DNA of 64,000 bases, taken from positions 1-64,000 of the IMG/VR virus record IMGVR_UViG_3300033146_002139; one strand, given 5' to 3'. A program made the position numbers and the translations under genes. Of this stretch, positions 59,816 through 64,000 are shown in pieces. This DNA is from a virus. Below the pieces are notes generated by a model, which was not told the DNA's origin, searched no databases, and saw only the letters and a list, made by a program, of their open reading frames with translations. Each line of letters opens with the position of its first letter. Positions within the stretch are counted from its first letter, which is position 1.

Positions 59816-59836
59816 ATTAAAATCAAGGAGTATAAA

Positions 59837-60742
59837 ATGGCAAGTTTTATATTTAGTGAAGCGAATGTAAAAAAGAATTTCTTTAGAATATTCGTTAAAA
59901 CTGCTACAAACCTTACAGACAATCCTACTGAGCCATTATGGGCTAATGGAAATGCTGCTGGTGTCGATTCTAAAACTGCAAGAGCCGGCTATGCTGGTGA
60001 TGCAGGCGATATAGCTACAGGTTTGTTTAATTCTCTATATGTGAATTACTACGAGCAGATTGGTTCTTGTAACTCAGAACCTGTTGTATCATCTTCTGAT
60101 GTAGATGGTATTACAAATAATATCGGTACAACTCTAGGTGCTTCTAAGGAAGTTACTGTTGAGTTTACTCTACATGACTTAGATGGTGGATACCATGCTG
60201 GTACAGGAAGTATTTTCGAAGCTACAGGTGATAGCAATTATGCTTCATTAGTTAGTATTGACGGTACTACAGTAAACTTCGTATTCTTCGATGAAAATTC
60301 GGGAACTACTTATGTTATTAAAGATGTATCGGTAAGTGTAAATCTTTCTTCTACAGGAAACTCTTTTGAAGAAGTTCCTGTTACTGCGAAGAAAGAAGCA
60401 ACTACCATTTCTCAAATTGTTAACAGATACAAGTATAATCCTGGAGCTGCCGCTGTAGTTCTTGTTGGAACTCCTACTTCTGTGTCTATTTACGATGGTG
60501 GTCTTAACTACTCTGGCACTGAACTTGCATTACCACAAGTACAGATAATGCCTATATCTTCTACCGCTGCTGGTGTTACAGTAGATATTACTGCGGTTGA
60601 TGGTAATGGTACTGCTACAGCAATTACTCCTGCATTTGGTGGAGCTAACGCATTTTATGCTGTTGGTGACTTACTTGTTATGGATATTGGTGCTGCTGGT
60701 GGAACTGAAAGTCTTATTCTTAGAGTTGATGTTATTGCCTAA
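59837..60742 (+). CDS. major tail (tube) protein
   Basis: 301 residues, SD AAGGAG. Gly/Ala/Thr/Ser-rich beta protein with TVNFVFFDENSGTTYVIKDV and a repeat-like C-terminal domain. Followed by a terminator, then the tail chaperone: the usual order for a tube protein. Confidence 0.78.
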   Translation: MASFIFSEANVKKNFFRIFVKTATNLTDNPTEPLWANGNAAGVDSKTARAGYAGDAGDIATGLFNSLYVNYYEQIGSCNSEPVVSSSDVDGITNNIGTTLGASKEVTVEFTLHDLDGGYHAGTGSIFEATGDSNYASLVSIDGTTVNFVFFDENSGTTYVIKDVSVSVNLSSTGNSFEEVPVTAKKEATTISQIVNRYKYNPGAAAVVLVGTPTSVSIYDGGLNYSGTELALPQVQIMPISSTAAGVTVDITAVDGNGTATAITPAFGGANAFYAVGDLLVMDIGAAGGTESLILRVDVIA

Positions 60743-60765
60743 GAATTTAAGCAAACAGACACAAT

Positions 60766-60797
60766 TAAGGCGAATATTTATTTATTCGCCTTTTTTT
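60766..60797 (+). terminator. rho-independent terminator
   Basis: AAGGCGAATA-TTTATT-TATTCGCCTT, a 10-bp stem followed by TTTTTT, the strongest terminator in the window. Confidence 0.88.
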
Positions 60798-60821
60798 ATG
60801 CTTAAAATAAAAAAGATAAAG

Positions 60822-60850
60822 CTTGAGTTTTACAGTTTTATTTTGTATTT
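60822..60850 (+). promoter_or_regulatory. late promoter for the tail assembly genes
   Basis: TTGAGT, 17-bp spacer, TATTTT directly after the terminator. Confidence 0.58.
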
Positions 60851-60888
60851 TATATGAATACTAACTAAACAATAACAGGAGAAGAGAT

Positions 60889-61239
60889 ATGAAGCTAAGT
60901 TTAACAATGATAAAAGATGTTTTTAAGGCAGTAAGAGGTATTGTTTTAGTCAACGACAAAGAGGAATTTAATTTACTAAATGCAATCAGCGAAATGAACG
61001 ATGACATTTTAAATGATGTATGTAGTGCTATTTCACAAAAAAAAGAAATAAACTATGCTGAAGATTTGCTAGGAGAAGAAGGTGCCTTGGAGGTCATCTC
61101 AGATTTTTTGCTGAATATTATAAGCAACTATCAGAAGTCAAAGAAATTCAAGATGCTTATAAACACATATTTGAGTCCAAAGATGAAAACCCTTTTCAGC
61201 AAGATAAAGGACAACTTACCCAACTCGGAACTCTCTTAG
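60889..61239 (+). CDS. tail assembly chaperone, zero-frame product
   Basis: 116 residues, SD AGGAG. Helical, with MIKDVFKAVRGIVLVNDKEEF and EDLLGEEGALEVISDFLLNI. Corresponds to the G part of lambda G/GT: it coats the tape measure during tail assembly and is not in the virion. Confidence 0.75.
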   Translation: MKLSLTMIKDVFKAVRGIVLVNDKEEFNLLNAISEMNDDILNDVCSAISQKKEINYAEDLLGEEGALEVISDFLLNIISNYQKSKKFKMLINTYLSPKMKTLFSKIKDNLPNSELS

Positions 61240-61388
61240 AGTTGACATACAATCTTTCTCAGATAGGGAAAAATATCGATATGAATAATGTAGACTTGAT
61301 AGAAGGATATTACTTAGTATACGAGCATTCGAAAAGACAAAAAGAACAAAATGACGAAATTGAAAAACTAAACAAAAAAAGAAAATAA
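60889..61388 (+). CDS. tail assembly chaperone, -1 frameshift product
   Basis: The heptamer T-TTT-TTG at 61104-61110 allows a -1 slip (TTT-TTG to TTT-TTT). The -1 frame then stays open for 92 codons to TAA 61386-61388 (IGKNIDMNNVDLIEGY...KQNDEIEKLNKK). The fused product would have 166 residues, the GT-type protein. Confidence 0.72.
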
Positions 61389-61413
61389 TTCTCTTATAGA
61401 GGATAGGGACTAA

Positions 61414-64000
61414 AATGGCTAAAGACTTAACATATAATATAAAAATAAATTCAAATCTTGAAGGTTTTGAAGAAAACGATATTAAAGACTTGTTAAAACA
61501 AATTAGTATTATAAGTGGCACCGATGTTAAAATCGGTGCTAAAGTCGATATGGTAGCTTTACAGAAACAATTAGTTTTTATGAAAAAAACCATAGCTACT
61601 ATAATTAAAGAAGTCCCTGATGTAAAATTCGTAGACAACGAAAACATAGTCCCAGCTTTAAACACCATCTCTAAACAATTTGAAGAATACGGAAAAATCT
61701 CTGCCAAGAAATTTACTACAAATTTTAAAGCTAATATCGCATCTGCGGCTACAGCCATGAGCGATTTACATGCCGAATTAGACAAGGCTAAAAGAAATGA
61801 AGACAAACAAGCTTTAGCCGATTATACGGGACTAACTCTTTACGATGGAAATAAAAAGGCTAACCTAAAACTTCAAAAAGAAGAATCTACTGACAAATCA
61901 TTTCTAACACAAAGAAACACTAGAGAAAAAGTTAGTGCACTTGATGATGGAAGTATGGGTACGAGCAAAGGAGAAGCTCAAGCTAGAGATGAATATGCTA
62001 AAACAACCGAGTCTTTAAAAACCGAAAAAAAGATTCAACTTGGAGCTGCTAAAGATGCGGCTATCGAAAAAAGAAAGCTACTTGACAAAGAAGAAAATAA
62101 TCAAAAAATTATTAACCAAAGAAAACTAGATGAAGAGATAGCACTAATAAACTCTATGACTGATGCAGAAGCAAATGCTGCCATAGATAATGATACTCTT
62201 CAGAAAAAAGAAGTAGCCTCAACAAAAAAAACAAATAAAGAGAAAGCTAAAGATACAAAAAAAACAAGCAAAGAAATGGTCGAGCAGGGGAAAAAAGATA
62301 CTGACGAACTTAAGAAATTATTTACAGAACTTAGTGAAATAAAAAACAGAGACAAGCCCAAGGCAGACACTTCTGCAAAAAAAACAAATAAAGCAAAAAT
62401 TAAAGATACAGAGAAAACAAACGAAGAAATAATTCAGGACGAACAAGCTACTGCCAAAAAATTAGCCGAAATTCAGGAAGATTTACAAGCACGAAGAAAA
62501 CATGCTATAAACAAATTGACAAAAGAAAATAAGGCCGCAGGAAGAAATACCACTAAAAGAGAGATAGCGGCACTAGAAGGTGCCTCAAAAGAAGTACTAG
62601 ATGTTATACTTGGGAAAGAAAAGAAAAAAAAGAAAGTAAGAATTAAAGTAGCCAAAGAAACTCAAGAGGAAATATCTAAAATAGAAACTGAGGGAGAGAC
62701 TAAGATTGTCACTCCAAAACGAGTAAGAAAAACAAGAAAATTTGAAACTGTAGTTCCTGAAGAGGCCGTAGATATAGATGCTATTTTAAAAGCAAACGAG
62801 AAAACCTCTGCAGATAAGAAAGAAAATATAAAAGAAGAATCTGCCGTTAAAGATAAAACTATAAAAAAATCTTCATCTAAAGAACAAACACTAGACAAAC
62901 AAACTTCTACAAAAAAGAAACAACTCATAAAAGAAGAGTCAATAGCAGAAACACAGGCTGAAAACAAAGTTGCTGCTGCGAAAGCTATCTTGCAAGATAG
63001 ACTAAAAAAATCAGAGACAGGTGCTAAATCTTTACAGACTTTAGAAACTGGACAAGAAATTTCAGGTAAAGCTGTAGCGTCTATAGTAGACCCTAAGCAA
63101 AAAGCTAAATCCGAAAAAGAGTTGAAAGAATTTTACAGTAAATGGAAGCTGTTAGAAAAAGACCTTTTCGACACGAAAAAGAAAATAGCTTCTGCAGAAA
63201 CTATGGAAGAAGTGAAAGCTTACGTAGAAACTGTTACAGAAATTAAAAAAAGAGCTACTGTATTATCTGCTGATTTAGTAAAAATAAATGATAGACGAAG
63301 AAAGCAAATTACTAGAGCTGATATTGCCGCTAATAAAAAAACAACTAAAAAGCCTACCAAAACTACAGTATTAGAAAAACCTACAGTTGTAGACACAAAA
63401 CCTTTAGATAAGCTAGCAACAGTAAGCAAGACAACAATTGGTGATGTTAAGCTAATTGTTGCTGAAATCCAAAAAGCAATCACCGCTATAAATACAATTG
63501 TAACATCTGTTGACAAAGTCACAAAAGGTGTCGCCGAAACGACTAAAGCTATAACAGGTCAAAATGCCGCTTTTAAAGAATCTGCCGCTCAAAGTTCAAT
63601 AACAAAAGAAACTATAGAAGCTATAATAAAAGTAGCTAAAATACAAGCAAAAGAAGAAGCTAAAAAAACAGCGAAAGCCAAAGAAGAAGCAGAAAAAAGA
63701 AAAAAAATTGCTAAGGAAGAGGCTGAAGAAAAAAAGAGATTAATAAATGAAGCCTCAGCACAAGAACAAAAACCAACTATGCCATCTAAACCTTTTAAGT
63801 TAGGAGAGCAGGCACAGCCTCTTAAGATGAGTGAAGTCTTTAACGAAAAAGACGATAAGGTTTCATTAGACACTCATAATGCTACACTTAAAATGATAGA
63901 AGAAGAAGCTGCTTTCAAAAAGAAACTTGCTATCGAAGAATACAATGCTGAAGTTAAAATGATTGAAAACAATAGTGCTTACGAAGAAAAACTAGCAAAA
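61414..64000 (+). CDS. tape measure protein, truncated by the window
   Basis: ATG 61414 (SD GAGGATAGGGA), open for 862 codons to the right edge. Extremely Lys/Glu/Ala/Thr-rich helix and coiled coil, with TTKREIAALEGASK and similar low-complexity runs. Immediately after the chaperone, as expected for the protein that sets tail length and forms the DNA conduit. The C-terminal transmembrane and peptidase parts, if any, lie outside. Confidence 0.87.

Noticed and set aside
61216-61806. Leftward 196-codon frame, and several Ser/Phe-rich leftward frames at 62.4-63.9 kb
   Set aside because: They are antisense shadows of the Lys/Glu-rich tape measure gene, which gives long low-complexity reverse frames.

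Overview
The window is one continuous stretch of an AT-rich tailed-phage (Caudoviricetes) genome, or a prophage or assembled virus of that kind. G+C is about one third by eye. No host chromosomal gene, integrase or rRNA is visible. Nearly every gene has a clear purine-rich Shine-Dalgarno (SD) site (AGGAGG-like, 5-9 nt before ATG), so the host uses SD-led initiation. Several small early proteins (the WLMPVV-type family, a WYL_2-like SH3 protein, a GP88-like protein) resemble proteins I associate with phages of Bacteroidota, but those hosts usually lack SD sites. I therefore leave the host open.

Layout. (1) 1-23,052: about 58 tightly packed leftward genes, mostly 45-200 codons, with ATGA or TAATG overlaps. 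This is the early/accessory operon: a double-HTH regulator with its own promoter, a GP88-like protein, a RadC-like protein, a SEC-C protein, an ArdC-like antirestriction/metallopeptidase, many zinc-ribbon or Cys-rich proteins, and several tiny membrane peptides. Four gaps hold folded RNA rather than genes (about 12.0, 13.6, 19.4 and 21.35 kb). (2) 23,053-25,055: a 2-kb divergent control region. It has a consensus leftward promoter at 23,852-23,880 followed by about 600 nt of highly structured non-coding sequence, an AT-rich repeat zone with a long inverted repeat (candidate origin), and rightward promoters. (3) 25,056-29,534: an HNH endonuclease, a set of tRNAs (Asn, a Lys-like or UUA-like one, Ala, an initiator-type Met, Asp, and a Thr/His-like one) and small zinc-binding proteins. 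(4) 29,535-36,307: DNA methyltransferase, ParB/degenerate-methyltransferase fusion, TerS candidate, TerL, Mu-gp29-type portal, and a ClpP-type prohead protease whose C-terminus can be expressed separately as a scaffold. (5) 36,332-48,855: a large fibre/adhesin block with DUF2793, DUF1566-like, collagen-like and MAM-like domains and a 33-bp repeat array. (6) 48,864-52,561: small membrane proteins, a probable lysis or membrane cassette. (7) 52,589-64,000: metallophosphoesterase, PD-(D/E)XK nuclease, decoration protein, gpE-type major capsid protein, a three-unit NUMOD4/HNH homing endonuclease, head-tail and tail genes, tail-assembly chaperone with a -1 frameshift site, and the start of the tape measure protein, cut by the right edge.

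How it fits together: leftward transcription from about 23.8 kb expresses host-takeover and anti-restriction genes. Rightward transcription from about 24.7-25.7 kb and internal late promoters (TTGAnn-17-TATwTT at 34.86, 45.34, 54.71, 56.32 and 60.82 kb) expresses packaging, head, fibre and tail genes. The best candidates for undescribed biology are the long structured RNA at the divergence point, the tRNA-elbow-like leader with an SD-masking hairpin at 19.4 kb, the promoter-inside-hairpin arrangement before the homing endonuclease, the six-copy ATGCCGACC nonamer, and the 33-bp repeat array.
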